The notes beneath the pieces are model-generated. The model was not told the DNA's origin. It ran no database searches and worked only from the letters and a program-made list of their open reading frames with translations. A stretch of 64,000 bases of DNA from Nocardioides sp. Root140. Its GTDB lineage: Bacteria; Actinomycetota; Actinomycetes; Propionibacteriales; Nocardioidaceae. The translations under genes were made by a program, and so were the position numbers. The stretch lies in contig NZ_LMFI01000001.1 of the NCBI RefSeq assembly GCF_001426745.1, positions 62,001 through 126,000 on the forward strand, given 5' to 3'. Positions 50,780 through 60,100 of the stretch are shown one piece after another. The stretch's first letter is position 1; each line of letters starts with the position of its first letter.

Positions 50780-51316
50780 ATGCCGTCGTACGTCGCCTTC
50801 CTGCGCGCGATCAACCTGGGTGCCAACCGCAAGTTCCCCAAGGACGCCATCAAGGCTGCCGTCGAGGGCGCCGGCTTCACCGACGTGGAGACGCACATCA
50901 ACACCGGCAACGTCAGGCTGACGACCGCGATGCGGTCGACCGCGAAGATCGAGGTCGCCCTCGAGGACGCGTTCCTCGCCGACCGTGGCTTCGAGGTGCC
51001 GACCATGGTGTTCACCACCGCGGAGTTCGCGCAGATCGGGCGCGACGCCGAGGAGCTGCACGCGCCCGAGCTGAGCCGCCACTACGTCTACCTGCTCAAG
51101 GAGCCGCTCACCGCCGACGCAATGGCGACCATCGACGGGCTGGCCCGCGACGGGCACCGCGCCGTGGTGCGCGGCCGGGCCTGCCACCTGCTGATGGGGG
51201 AGGGCTACCGGGAGGGCACGGTCGACCCGATGAACGTGGCCAGGCACCTGGGCGTGGCCACGAACCGCAACTACAACGTGGTGACCACGCTGGCCGCGAA
51301 GTGGTGCGCGTCGTGA
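50780..51316 (+). CDS. DUF1697 protein
   Basis: A 178-residue protein: YVAFLRAINLGANRKFPKDA at the start, HINTGNVRLTTAMRS, then VYLLKEPLTADAMA and a C-terminal NVVTTLAAKWC. This is the full DUF1697 pattern, two ferredoxin-like halves. No activity is known. Divergent from the GDPD-like gene with a 37-bp gap. Confidence 0.9.
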   Translation: MPSYVAFLRAINLGANRKFPKDAIKAAVEGAGFTDVETHINTGNVRLTTAMRSTAKIEVALEDAFLADRGFEVPTMVFTTAEFAQIGRDAEELHAPELSRHYVYLLKEPLTADAMATIDGLARDGHRAVVRGRACHLLMGEGYREGTVDPMNVARHLGVATNRNYNVVTTLAAKWCAS

Positions 51317-51430
51317 CCTCCTGAGATTTCCCGAGCCGGCCGGCAACCTTTCGGTGCCGGGCTGCGTCCATGTCTGTAGGGCCACCGGCGCGGTCGGTGC
51401 CGCACGTCCGGACGACTCGGGGGAACGAAC

Positions 51431-52693
51431 ATGGGACTCAACCTGGCCACGCGCATGTGCATCGCCGGAGGCGTGGCGCTCACGGGCGCGTTCGTCGTAC
51501 CCCTGGCCGCGCCGGCGACGGCGGCGCCGCACACCTGCCACGGTCTGCGGGCCACCATCGTCGGCACACCCGGCAACGACACGATCAACGGCACCCGGCA
51601 CCGGGACGTGATCGTGGGCCTGGCCGGACACGACGTCATCAACGGCGGCGCTGGTGACGACGTGATCTGTGGCGACGTCGGCGCCGACCGGCTCGACGGT
51701 GGTGCCGGCAACGACAGGCTGTACGGCGGGCAGGGTGCGGTCATCGACGACTACGACGACGTCGAGGGCCCGCTGCCCAACGACGTGCTGCGCGGCGGCC
51801 CCGGCGACGACGTGCTCCAGCCCGGCACGTCCACGACGTACAACCTCGACAAGCGGATCACCTACAGCACCTCGGCCACCGCGATCCGGGCCAACCTGGC
51901 CACCGGCGTGGTCACCGGCGAGGGGCGTGACCGGGTGCCGACGACAGGACGGTTCGAGTTCTTCGCCTCGCCGCACGACGACGTCGTGCAGGGCAGTGGT
52001 CGGAACGACAAGATCTGGGGCGGATCGGGCGACGACGTGATCCGCGCGGGCGCCGGCGACGACTCCCTCGGTGACGGCACCTACAACCAGCTCCAGCGGG
52101 CCGATCGTGACCTCCTCGACGGGCAGGGCGGCAACGACTCCCTGATGGGCAGCAAGGGTCACGACACGCTGCTCGGCGGTGACGGCAACGACTACCTCGA
52201 CGACCACGGGGCCGGAGTCGACCGCCTCCTCGGTGGAGCCGGCAACGACGAGATCTGGGACGTCTTCTCCCGCGGCACCAGCCAGGAGGTCGACGGCGGG
52301 CCGGGGAAGAACCTGCTGACCTTCGAGTGGACGAAGCCGGGTGCCGGCGACCCGGCGTACACCCGCCTGGTGATGAACCTGGCCACCGGCGCGAGCAACT
52401 TCGTGGGCGAGGGCGCCTTCACCGTGCGCAACGTGACCGACGTGCAGGCGTTCCTGCTCAGTCGTGGTTCATGGACGGTCACCGGCACCGCCGCGGCCGA
52501 GCGGTTCCGGGCGGGACGGTCGCTGCGGCTGATCGCGCGCGGCGGTGGGGGTGATGACGTCCTCGAGGGCGGTGCGCTCGACGACGTGATCAGCGGCGGG
52601 GCCGGTCGTGACCGGGCCTACGTGGGCCCGGGCAGGGACACCTGCACCTCCGTGGAACGCGTCACCGGACCGGCCTGCGAGATCGTCAGCTGA
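51431..52693 (+). CDS. Secreted RTX-type calcium-binding repeat protein
   Basis: A 420-residue protein with a Sec signal peptide (CIAGGVALTGAFVVPLA, cleavage near ATAAPH). RTX nonapeptides G-G-x-G-x-D-x-L/I occur in at least four groups: GGAGDDVICG, GGAGNDRLYG, GGSGDDVIRAGAGDDSLGDG, GGDGNDYLDD and GGAGNDEIWD, then GGGGDDVLEG and GGAGRDRAYVG near the end. A non-repeat part (~290-370) lies before the last group. The repeats fold as a Ca2+-loaded beta roll. Export by Sec, not type I, is implied. A passive surface or matrix role is possible. Confidence 0.88.
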   Translation: MGLNLATRMCIAGGVALTGAFVVPLAAPATAAPHTCHGLRATIVGTPGNDTINGTRHRDVIVGLAGHDVINGGAGDDVICGDVGADRLDGGAGNDRLYGGQGAVIDDYDDVEGPLPNDVLRGGPGDDVLQPGTSTTYNLDKRITYSTSATAIRANLATGVVTGEGRDRVPTTGRFEFFASPHDDVVQGSGRNDKIWGGSGDDVIRAGAGDDSLGDGTYNQLQRADRDLLDGQGGNDSLMGSKGHDTLLGGDGNDYLDDHGAGVDRLLGGAGNDEIWDVFSRGTSQEVDGGPGKNLLTFEWTKPGAGDPAYTRLVMNLATGASNFVGEGAFTVRNVTDVQAFLLSRGSWTVTGTAAAERFRAGRSLRLIARGGGGDDVLEGGALDDVISGGAGRDRAYVGPGRDTCTSVERVTGPACEIVS

Positions 52694-53918
52694 CCTTCTC
52701 GAGCTGGACCCGCTCCAGGTCACGCACCGACTTCGAGGTCAACGTGACCAAGGCCACCGCGGCGTACACGATCGCGCTGAAAACTAGCACGTCGCGGTAG
52801 CCGAACCAGCTCCCGAGTGGGCCGTAGACCAGCTGGCCCAGGGGCATCGCGACGAACGAGCCCAGTGCGTCGTACGAATAGGCGCGCGAAAGAACAGCCT
52901 CGTCGATGTTCTCCTGCATGGCCAGGCTCCAGCCGATCCCGAAGACCTCCATGCCGGCGCCTGCGATGAACGTCGCGCCAATCAGCGGGAGCAGGTGCGG
53001 GTCGACCCCGAGCATCAGCAGCGGTACGGCGAAGCAGGTCATGCCGAGCATGCCGGCGCGCAGGGGGAACCTGAGCGAGACGCGCAGCATGACCACGGTC
53101 ATCAGCAGGAGCCCGATGGCTTCGGCGGAGACCGCGTAGCCCCAGCCCTTCTCGCCGATCGTGGCCTTGGCGACGACCGGTCCGAGGGTGAACCAGGCGC
53201 CGGCGTGGATCGCGTTCAGGATGCCGAAGGCGAGCACGATGACCCACAGCCAGGTGTGGCCGGTGAACACCGACCAGCCCTCCTTGAGCTCACGGATCAT
53301 GTTCGGTGCGGCGTCGCCGGAGCGGTCGCGCTGGGGGATGTGCAGCCGGGTCAGGCACAGTGAGGCGATCAGCCAGGTCAGTGCATCGACGGCCAGTGCC
53401 CAGCCCGAGCCGACGGTCACCACGAGCAGGGCGGCGATCGACGGGCCGATGATGGCCAGGCCGCCGCGCGTCATCGAGAGCAGCACGTTGGCCGGCTGGA
53501 GCTGGTTGCGTGGCACGAGCTGGGGTACGACGCTCGCCATCGCCGGGAAGCTGGCTGCCGCGACGGTGCCGTTGATCGCCTCGAGCACGATCAGCTGCCA
53601 CAGCTCGGCGTTGCCGGAGATGACCAGCCAGGCCACGATGCCCTGCGTCAGTGCGGCGACGAGGTTGGAGACCTGCATGACCAGGGCCCGGTCGATGCGG
53701 TCGGCGATCACCCCGCCGATCAGCAGGAACAGCACCAGCGGGATGCTGCGTGCGGCCAGCACCTGGCCCAGCGCGCTGGCGGTGTTGCTGACGTCGAGCA
53801 CGGCGAAGGCCAGCGCGATCGGTGCCATCATCGAGCCGGTGGTGCTGATGAAGCGGGCCGCGAAGTACCAGCGGAAGTTCGTCTCGCGCAGGGGGGCGAA
53901 GGAGGCGCTCCAGCTCAT
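52686..53918 (-). CDS. MFS transporter, EntS/MFS_3-type
   Basis: A 410-residue 12-TM protein from ATG 53918. FRWYFAARFISTTGSMMAPI in TM1, GGVIADRIDRALVMQVSN as loop 2-3 motif, then ASVVPQLVPRNQLQPANVLL and SYDALGSFVAMPLGQLVYGP. This group exports siderophores, macrolides and other compounds. Overlap with the ArsR-type regulator (ATGA) means one operon. It overlaps the RTX gene end by 8 bp, convergent. Confidence 0.9.
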   Translation of the reverse strand: MSWSASFAPLRETNFRWYFAARFISTTGSMMAPIALAFAVLDVSNTASALGQVLAARSIPLVLFLLIGGVIADRIDRALVMQVSNLVAALTQGIVAWLVISGNAELWQLIVLEAINGTVAAASFPAMASVVPQLVPRNQLQPANVLLSMTRGGLAIIGPSIAALLVVTVGSGWALAVDALTWLIASLCLTRLHIPQRDRSGDAAPNMIRELKEGWSVFTGHTWLWVIVLAFGILNAIHAGAWFTLGPVVAKATIGEKGWGYAVSAEAIGLLLMTVVMLRVSLRFPLRAGMLGMTCFAVPLLMLGVDPHLLPLIGATFIAGAGMEVFGIGWSLAMQENIDEAVLSRAYSYDALGSFVAMPLGQLVYGPLGSWFGYRDVLVFSAIVYAAVALVTLTSKSVRDLERVQLEKVS

Positions 53919-54481
53919 CGCACGTCCTCCCCGGTCGTGTCCTGCGTGGTCTTGTCCTCCATCAGGAAGGCCAGTGACGTGAGGTTGGCGTGCAGCGTGC
54001 CGGGCGTGCGCGGCGGCTGGGCCGCGGAGTGCATCAGCGACGAGGCTGCCTCGACGTGCTGCATCACCTGCTCCCACACCTCGGGCTCGACCCACATCTC
54101 GGCGTCCGAGAGCAACGTCCTGGTGCCGCTCCTGCGCTGGCCGAACCGGCGTACCAGTTCCTCGGCGACGGCCCGGATGTACATCTGCGGGTCGTCTTCG
54201 GTGGGTTCCACACCGGATCCGTCGGGACGGGCCTCGTGCTGCCACGGGTGGCGATAGCGCTTGGCGATGCCGCCGCGGATCTTCTCCTCGCCGGCCACCA
54301 CGATCTCGCCGGCGTCGACCAGGACGCGCAGGTGGTAGCTGGCGTTGGCATGGGTCAGGTCCATCTCACGGGCCACCTCGGCGGCACTCATGTCGGTGCT
54401 GGTCAGCAGGGACAGCATCTGCAACCGGACCGGGTGGGCGATCGCCCGCAGGGCCGAGACCGGCGTCTTCTCGTCGCTCAT
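53915..54481 (-). CDS. ArsR-type HTH regulator with C-terminal domain
   Basis: A 188-residue protein. Winged HTH ~5-75: ALRAIAHPVRLQMLSLLTST then MDLTHANASYHLRVLVDAGE. The second half (~95-170) is helical and longer than in metal sensors, like the small-molecule ArsR group that controls MFS pumps. No Cys metal site is seen. It is the first gene of the operon, so it likely controls its own transport gene. Confidence 0.87.
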   Translation of the reverse strand: MSDEKTPVSALRAIAHPVRLQMLSLLTSTDMSAAEVAREMDLTHANASYHLRVLVDAGEIVVAGEEKIRGGIAKRYRHPWQHEARPDGSGVEPTEDDPQMYIRAVAEELVRRFGQRRSGTRTLLSDAEMWVEPEVWEQVMQHVEAASSLMHSAAQPPRTPGTLHANLTSLAFLMEDKTTQDTTGEDVR

Positions 54482-54564
54482 GTCGACTCACTCTCAAAGG
54501 GTTCTTGGGGAGTGTGTCGCAGGTCGCCCTCGACTGTCAAGCACTTGTTGGGGAGTTGTTGGAA

Positions 54565-54652
54565 ATCAAGAACTGCCGGCTCGCGCATCAAGGATTGCCG
54601 GTTGGCGACGCAAGACTTGCCGGCTCGCGCATCAAGCATTGCCGGTTCGTGG
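54565..54652. repeat. Intergenic array of the ~22-nt repeat, four units
   Basis: Four direct units of the type TCAAGGATTGCCGGTT with the joint CTCGCGCA or close variants. The core of all four is TTGCC or CTGCC, unlike the cores of the other two arrays. It lies between the two divergent starts of the ArsR and enoyl-CoA hydratase genes, so it is not only a terminator. Confidence 0.75.
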
Positions 54653-54667
54653 GACTAGGTTGCGGGG

Positions 54668-55450
54668 ATGACGAACCAGGTTCCGGGGCTGCAGGTGACC
54701 GAGTCCGACGGCGTGCTGACGATCCGGTTCGACCGGCCGGAGGCGCTGAACGCCTTCACCGGCGAGATGGTGGTCGGCACGGCCGGGCTGCTCAACGAGG
54801 CGAGCGTGCGTGACGACGTACGCGTGGTGCTGCTGACCGGCACGGCCGGTGCGTTCAGCACCGGGGCCGACATCGCGGGGGAGAACGCCCACGAGGGGTT
54901 CGACGTGCGCGCCCTCGACGCGGCCAACCTGCTGATCCGCGCCGTCGTGCAGTGCGACAAGCCCGTCGTGGCCGGGGTCAACGGCATCGCCGCCGGCGTC
55001 GGGCTCTCGGTGGCCCTGGCCTGCGACCTGGCCGTGTGCGCCGAGTCGGCCGCGTTCCTGCTGGCGTTCGCGCGCGTCGGCCTGATGCCGGACGGCGGCT
55101 CGTCGGCCACCGTGGCCGCCTCGATCGGCCGGGCCCGGGCGATGCGTCTGGCCCTGCTCGCCGAACCGCTCCCGGGCCGCGAGGCGTACGACGCCGGGCT
55201 GGTCTCCCACGTCTTCCCCGACAGCGAGTACGCCGACGGGCTGGCCGGCATCGTCAAGCGGTTGCGCCACGGTGCCCCGCTGGCCCAGGCCGCGACGAAG
55301 CGGGCCGTCAACGCCGCGACACTCGCGCAGCTCGAGGCGTCACTGGAGAACGAGCGCACCACGCAGACGATGCTGTTGCGCACGGCCGACGTGGCCGAGG
55401 GCATGCGCGCGTTCGGCGAGAAGCGTCACCCGCACTTCACGGGCGAGTGA
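54668..55450 (+). CDS. Enoyl-CoA hydratase/isomerase family protein
   Basis: A 260-residue crotonase-fold protein. AFSTGADIAGENA is the first oxyanion-hole loop, NGIAAGVGLSVALACDLAV the second, LMPDGGSSATVAASIGRARA the active-site region. At the position of the second catalytic Glu of hydratases the sequence has Asp (MPDGG), so an isomerase or another crotonase reaction is possible. The start is 16 bp after the repeat array. Confidence 0.88.
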   Translation: MTNQVPGLQVTESDGVLTIRFDRPEALNAFTGEMVVGTAGLLNEASVRDDVRVVLLTGTAGAFSTGADIAGENAHEGFDVRALDAANLLIRAVVQCDKPVVAGVNGIAAGVGLSVALACDLAVCAESAAFLLAFARVGLMPDGGSSATVAASIGRARAMRLALLAEPLPGREAYDAGLVSHVFPDSEYADGLAGIVKRLRHGAPLAQAATKRAVNAATLAQLEASLENERTTQTMLLRTADVAEGMRAFGEKRHPHFTGE

Positions 55451-55470
55451 GGGTCGACCGACGTTGACGA

Positions 55471-56046
55471 TCAGCCGACGTTGACGCCGGCCTCGCGCAT
55501 CTCGGCCAGGGCCCGCTCGGTCGACTCCGGCGCCACACCCGCACAGAGGTGGGGGAGCAGGCGCACCGTGAAGCCCTCGGCCGCCGCGTCGAGGGCGGTG
55601 GCCCGCACGCAGTGGTCGGTGGCGAGGCCGCACACGTCGACCTCGGTCACCTCGTGCTCACGGAGCCAGCCGACCAGCCCGTGACCGTTGGCGTCGCGAC
55701 CCTCGAACCCGGAGTAGGCCGCGACGTACTCGCCCTTGAGGAAGATCGCGTCGAACGGCTGTGGGTCGAGGTTGGGGTGGAACGCCTCGCCGTCGGTGCC
55801 GACCTTGCAGTGCACCGGCCACGAGTCGACGAAGTCGGGGTCGTCGGACCAGTGCGCGCCGGGGTCGATGTGATGGTCCTTGGTGGCCACCACGTGGTCG
55901 TAGTCGGGGGCGTCGGGACCCCGGGCGCTCCACAGGTGGAGGAGCTCGGCGACGTCGTGGGCCACCTGGGCCCCGCCGGCCACGGCCAGGGAACCGCCCT
56001 CGCAGAAGTCGTTCTGGACGTCGACGACGATCAGTGCGCGCTTCAT
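55471..56046 (-). CDS. pncA: Nicotinamidase
   Basis: A 191-residue isochorismatase-fold enzyme from ATG 56046. Catalytic Asp in LIVVDVQNDFCEGG, metal ligands in HHIDPGAHW, Lys in IFLKGEYVAAYSGFEG, Cys in VCGLATDHCVRAT. This is the PncA set. It turns nicotinamide into nicotinate, the substrate of the phosphoribosyltransferase encoded at 61028-62338. The two make an NAD salvage pair split by other genes. Confidence 0.92.
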   Translation of the reverse strand: MKRALIVVDVQNDFCEGGSLAVAGGAQVAHDVAELLHLWSARGPDAPDYDHVVATKDHHIDPGAHWSDDPDFVDSWPVHCKVGTDGEAFHPNLDPQPFDAIFLKGEYVAAYSGFEGRDANGHGLVGWLREHEVTEVDVCGLATDHCVRATALDAAAEGFTVRLLPHLCAGVAPESTERALAEMREAGVNVG

Positions 56047-56122
56047 GGACCGAGGGTAGTGCGCACGGCATGCCTCGGGCCACCGGGTGCGGTGGGTGAG
56101 CCTGATCGGCGACAATGGATCG

Positions 56123-57157
56123 ATGTCGTTGCAAGCGGCGGGCCTCGGGCCCGCGCAGGAGAATGCCTACCGGCTGCTGGTGCGGGTCGGTGAGGCGCCG
56201 GCCGCCCACGTGGCCGAGGTGCTCGGCCTGGCCGAGACCGAGGTGCGAACACTGCTCGAGGACCTGCAGTCCGTCGGACTGGTCACCTCCGTCGGAGGTG
56301 AGCCGCGCCGCTACGCACCGACCCCGCCGGACGTGGGCTTCGCACCGTTGCTCCGCAGCGGCATGGACGCGCTGGACCGGGCCCGCATCACGGTCAACGA
56401 GCTGACCGAGGAGCACCGGGCGTCGATCCGCCGCCGCGACGCCAACCAGCTCGTGGAGGTGATCAGCGGCACCGACGCGATCCGCCAGCAGCTGCGCAAC
56501 CTGCAGCTGTCGACCCGCTCGGAGATGCTGTGGTTCTGTCGCGCCGGCGTGGTGGCGATGCCTTCGGCAGACAACGACGAGGAGTTCGCGATGCTGGCCC
56601 GCGGCGTCAGCTACCGGGTGATCTACGAGCAGGCGCTCCTCGAGGAGGCCGGGATGCTCGACAGCCTCGCCCAGGGTGTCCGGGCCGGCGAGGTGGCGCG
56701 GGCCGCGCCGTCCCTGCCGGTGCGGATGGCGATCTCCGACCGCTCGATCGCCCTGTGCCCGTTGGTGCCGGGTCGCGACGGGGTCAGCGAGCCGACGGCG
56801 GCACTGGTGCGCGACAGCAACCTGCTGACCGCGTTGCTGGCGCTCTTCGACAGCTACTGGTCGGGGTCCTCGCCGCTGCTGGCGCCGCCCGAGCCCGGCG
56901 AGACAGCCCTCGTCGAGGCCTCCCCGACCGACCCTTTGGCGGACGAGACCCGGGCCCTGCTCTCGCTCCTGGTCGCCGGGGTGAGCGACAAGGCGATCGC
57001 GACCCGGCTCGGGATGAGCGTGCGCACCGTGCAGCGCCGGATCAGTGAGGTGATGACGCTGACCCACGCCCAGACCCGGATGCAGCTCGCCTGGCAGATC
57101 TCTCGCCGTGGCTGGCTCGATGACCCCGGGTCCGGGGACGTGGGTCCGCTCAGCTGA
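56123..57157 (+). CDS. TrmB-like/LuxR-type transcriptional regulator
   Basis: A 344-residue protein from ATG 56123. N-terminal HTH (~5-65) AYRLLVRVGEAPAAHVAEVL then AETEVRTLLEDLQSVGLV is TrmB/MarR-like. A central sensor part (~110-250) follows. The C-terminus has a LuxR-type HTH: LSLLVAGVSDKAIATRLGMS then VRTVQRRISEVMTL. Proteins with this two-HTH layout are common in actinobacteria and near secreted proteases. It overlaps the end of the S8 gene by 8 bp. Confidence 0.85.
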   Translation: MSLQAAGLGPAQENAYRLLVRVGEAPAAHVAEVLGLAETEVRTLLEDLQSVGLVTSVGGEPRRYAPTPPDVGFAPLLRSGMDALDRARITVNELTEEHRASIRRRDANQLVEVISGTDAIRQQLRNLQLSTRSEMLWFCRAGVVAMPSADNDEEFAMLARGVSYRVIYEQALLEEAGMLDSLAQGVRAGEVARAAPSLPVRMAISDRSIALCPLVPGRDGVSEPTAALVRDSNLLTALLALFDSYWSGSSPLLAPPEPGETALVEASPTDPLADETRALLSLLVAGVSDKAIATRLGMSVRTVQRRISEVMTLTHAQTRMQLAWQISRRGWLDDPGSGDVGPLS

Positions 57158-60100
57158 TCCCGTAGGCCCGCATCACGGTCTGCTCGATGCTGTTGCCGTC
57201 GGCGTCCTTCGCGTGCACCCGCAGCGAGACGTGGTCGGCCGTGCGTGAGTGCCTGAGCAGCGTGCGCCAGCCGTCCTTGCCCCACTTGAGGAGGCCGAGC
57301 CGCTGCCAGGTCGCGCCGTCGTCGTACGACACCCAGGCTCGTACGTCGGCCAGGCGAGCGAGGTGCGGAGCGTCCACCCGCCCGATCGAGAGCTTCAGGG
57401 CCCCGATGCTGCCTGCCCTGACCTCGTGGTCGAGCCCTGCCGGAGTGTCGTAGTCGACCTGCAGCAGCGGTAGTTCAGTCGATCCCGAACCCGGCCGCTC
57501 CGAGTGGAACCTCCAGGTCGTGTCCGTGCGGGTCGAGAACTCCCAGGTGGTGTCCTTGGTGCGTTCGACCGCGAGGTCGAGACGGTAGTCCGCCGGCCGC
57601 TGACCGACGTCGTAGCTTCCCCAGGCCTGGTCGTCGGAGGCAATCAGCAGCTCGTTCTCGTACAGGTGCATGGTGGTCTCCGAGGCCTTGGCGCGGTCGT
57701 ACGTCGTACCGCCGTTGCCGGCGAGCTCGGCGACCTTGAGCTCGAGGGCGTCGCCGGTGCGGGTCGGACGGTTGCCGGCCGGCACCGCCGGGCGGACCAC
57801 CGGGCCGAACCAGTCGTAGGTGACCTTCTCGCCGGGCCGATAGGTCCTGATCCCGTGGACCGCGCCGGTCGTGATCGGGTTCATCGTGTCCCAGCTGTAG
57901 AAGTGCAGGACGTGCTGGCGCCAGAGCGTGTCGGCCGCGCCGCTCGAGATCGTCTCGGTGCGCTGCTGCGGGGTGTGCAGGTCGCGCTGCGACTCGATGA
58001 TCGTGTAGGCCTGCCACGGACGCCACGCGAAGCGCTGCTCCTTGGCCCAGGGCTCCCCGCCCATCTCGGCGTAGCGCGCGGTGACCGTCGCGCTGTTCCT
58101 GCGGGTCACCTCGTGGACCACCTGGTCGGGGACCCGGCCGTCGGAGACCTGCACCACGTCGTAGGTGTAACGACTGTCCTCGACGCCCGAGACGCGCAGG
58201 TCGACCCGCCCCTGGGCCATGCGGTCGGTGAGCAGGTCACGTTCCTTCGGCGAGAGCACCAGCACGGGCAGCGCCAGACGGGTGCCCCGGCCGGTGAACT
58301 TCGTCCACCACTGGGTGCCTTCCTTCGGCGCGATCAGCAGCATCGCCACGCCGGCGTCGACCGCCGCCTTGACGTCCTGGCTGCCCTTGCCTGCCGGGTG
58401 GACCAGGGCGATCTTGCCGGCGACGTCGAGGCCGGCGTAGTCGGCGGCCTTGCCAGCCCCGGCTTCGACCACCTCGAGCTGCCGGCTCCCGGTGACGGTC
58501 GGGGAGTAGCGCTCCAGGGCCGGCAGCAGGGTCAGCGGCTTGCGCCCCACGGTGGTCGCGGTGACCATCGGCTCGGCCAGCTGCCAGCGCGAGGTGAACT
58601 CGAACTCGCCGCCCTTGGCGTGCTCGGTCGGGGTCACCCAGATCGAGCGGGTGTCGTCGAACTTCTGCACACTGTGCGTGATCGTGCGCCCGGCGATCTT
58701 CCGGTACGCCGAGTAGCCCAGGTTGCCGCGGGGCGTGGTCGGGAGCGGTGTGCGGACCTGCACCCTCGTCGCCTTGCGGGCATCGAGCACGACCTCCATG
58801 TCGCCGGTCACCTCGAGGTCGGGATCGATGATCGCGACCCCGGAGTTCTCGTCGTCGACGTCCGGAGTGACCATCGCGCTGAGGAAGTAGTCCCCCTCGC
58901 CCACCTCGACGGTCACCTCGCGGTCCTTCCAGACGTGCACGAGCGTGTCGAAGCGCGGGTCCTCACCGGTGAGCACCACCGGTGTCGCAGTGATCGACTC
59001 GCCGTCGAAGCCCACCGCCCGGAAGGTGACCTCGTGGGTGGGTGCGGCCTTCACCGCACCGATCGTCGTGTGCACGACGACGTCGCCACTTGTCGCGACC
59101 AGCTGGCCGGCGTACCGTCCGCGCTCGAGCTTCGTGGGGTCGAGGGTGAGGGTGACCTCCGCGGTGCCGCCGGCCGGCACGACCACGGTGTCGCTGGCCA
59201 GGGCCAGCGAGCCCTCGGCGGGCGCGTCGCCGCCGAGGTCGGTGACGTCGAGATCGAGGTCGAGGGTGACCTCTGTGTCCCCGGTGTTGGTCCAGGTGAT
59301 CTGTCGGGTCACGGCGTCGGTCTGGCCGTCGCTGATGTCGCCGAGGTTGACCGTGCCGGTTCCGTGCACCGCCTGGGTGACCGCGCGCGCCACGTCGACC
59401 CGGCCACCGCCCTGCTCGTGCTCGGTGAGATCACCCGGGAGGGCAGTGCTGATCAGGGCGTCCTTGAGCTGCTCACCGGTCCAGTCCGGGTGCTGCTGCG
59501 CGAGCAGTACGGCGGCGCCGGCGACGTGTGGTGCGGCCATCGAGGTGCCGCTCGCCCTGGTGTAGAGGGCGTCGACCGGGGTGCCCATCGACGTACCGGA
59601 GGCGCGGGCGGCGACGATGTCGACACCGGGTGCGGTGAGGTCGGGCTTGATGGCGAGGTCCCCGAGGCGGGGGCCGCGGCTGGAGAAGTCCGCCAGCGAC
59701 TCGTCACGATCCACCGCGCCGACCGTGAGCGACGCGTCAGCGCTGCCGGGGGTGCCGATCGTGGAGGCGCCCGGGCCGTCGTTACCGGCGGAGACCACGA
59801 ACAGGGAGTCGCTGCTCGCGCTGAGCTCGTTCACCGCCTGGCTGAGCGGGTCGGTGCCGTCGGTGGGGCCTCCGCCGAGGCTCATGTTGACCACGTCGGC
59901 GTCGGCCGCGACGGCCCACTCCATCGCCTCGATGATGTCGGACTCGTATCCGTTGCCGGTGTCGTCGAGCACCTTGCCGGACAGGATGTCCGAGCCCGGC
60001 GCGACACCCTTGCGCTGGCCGTCGGAACCGTCACCGCTGCCGCCGATCGTGGCGGCGACATGGGTGCCGTGGCCGAAGCGGTCGGCCACGGTGGCACTGT

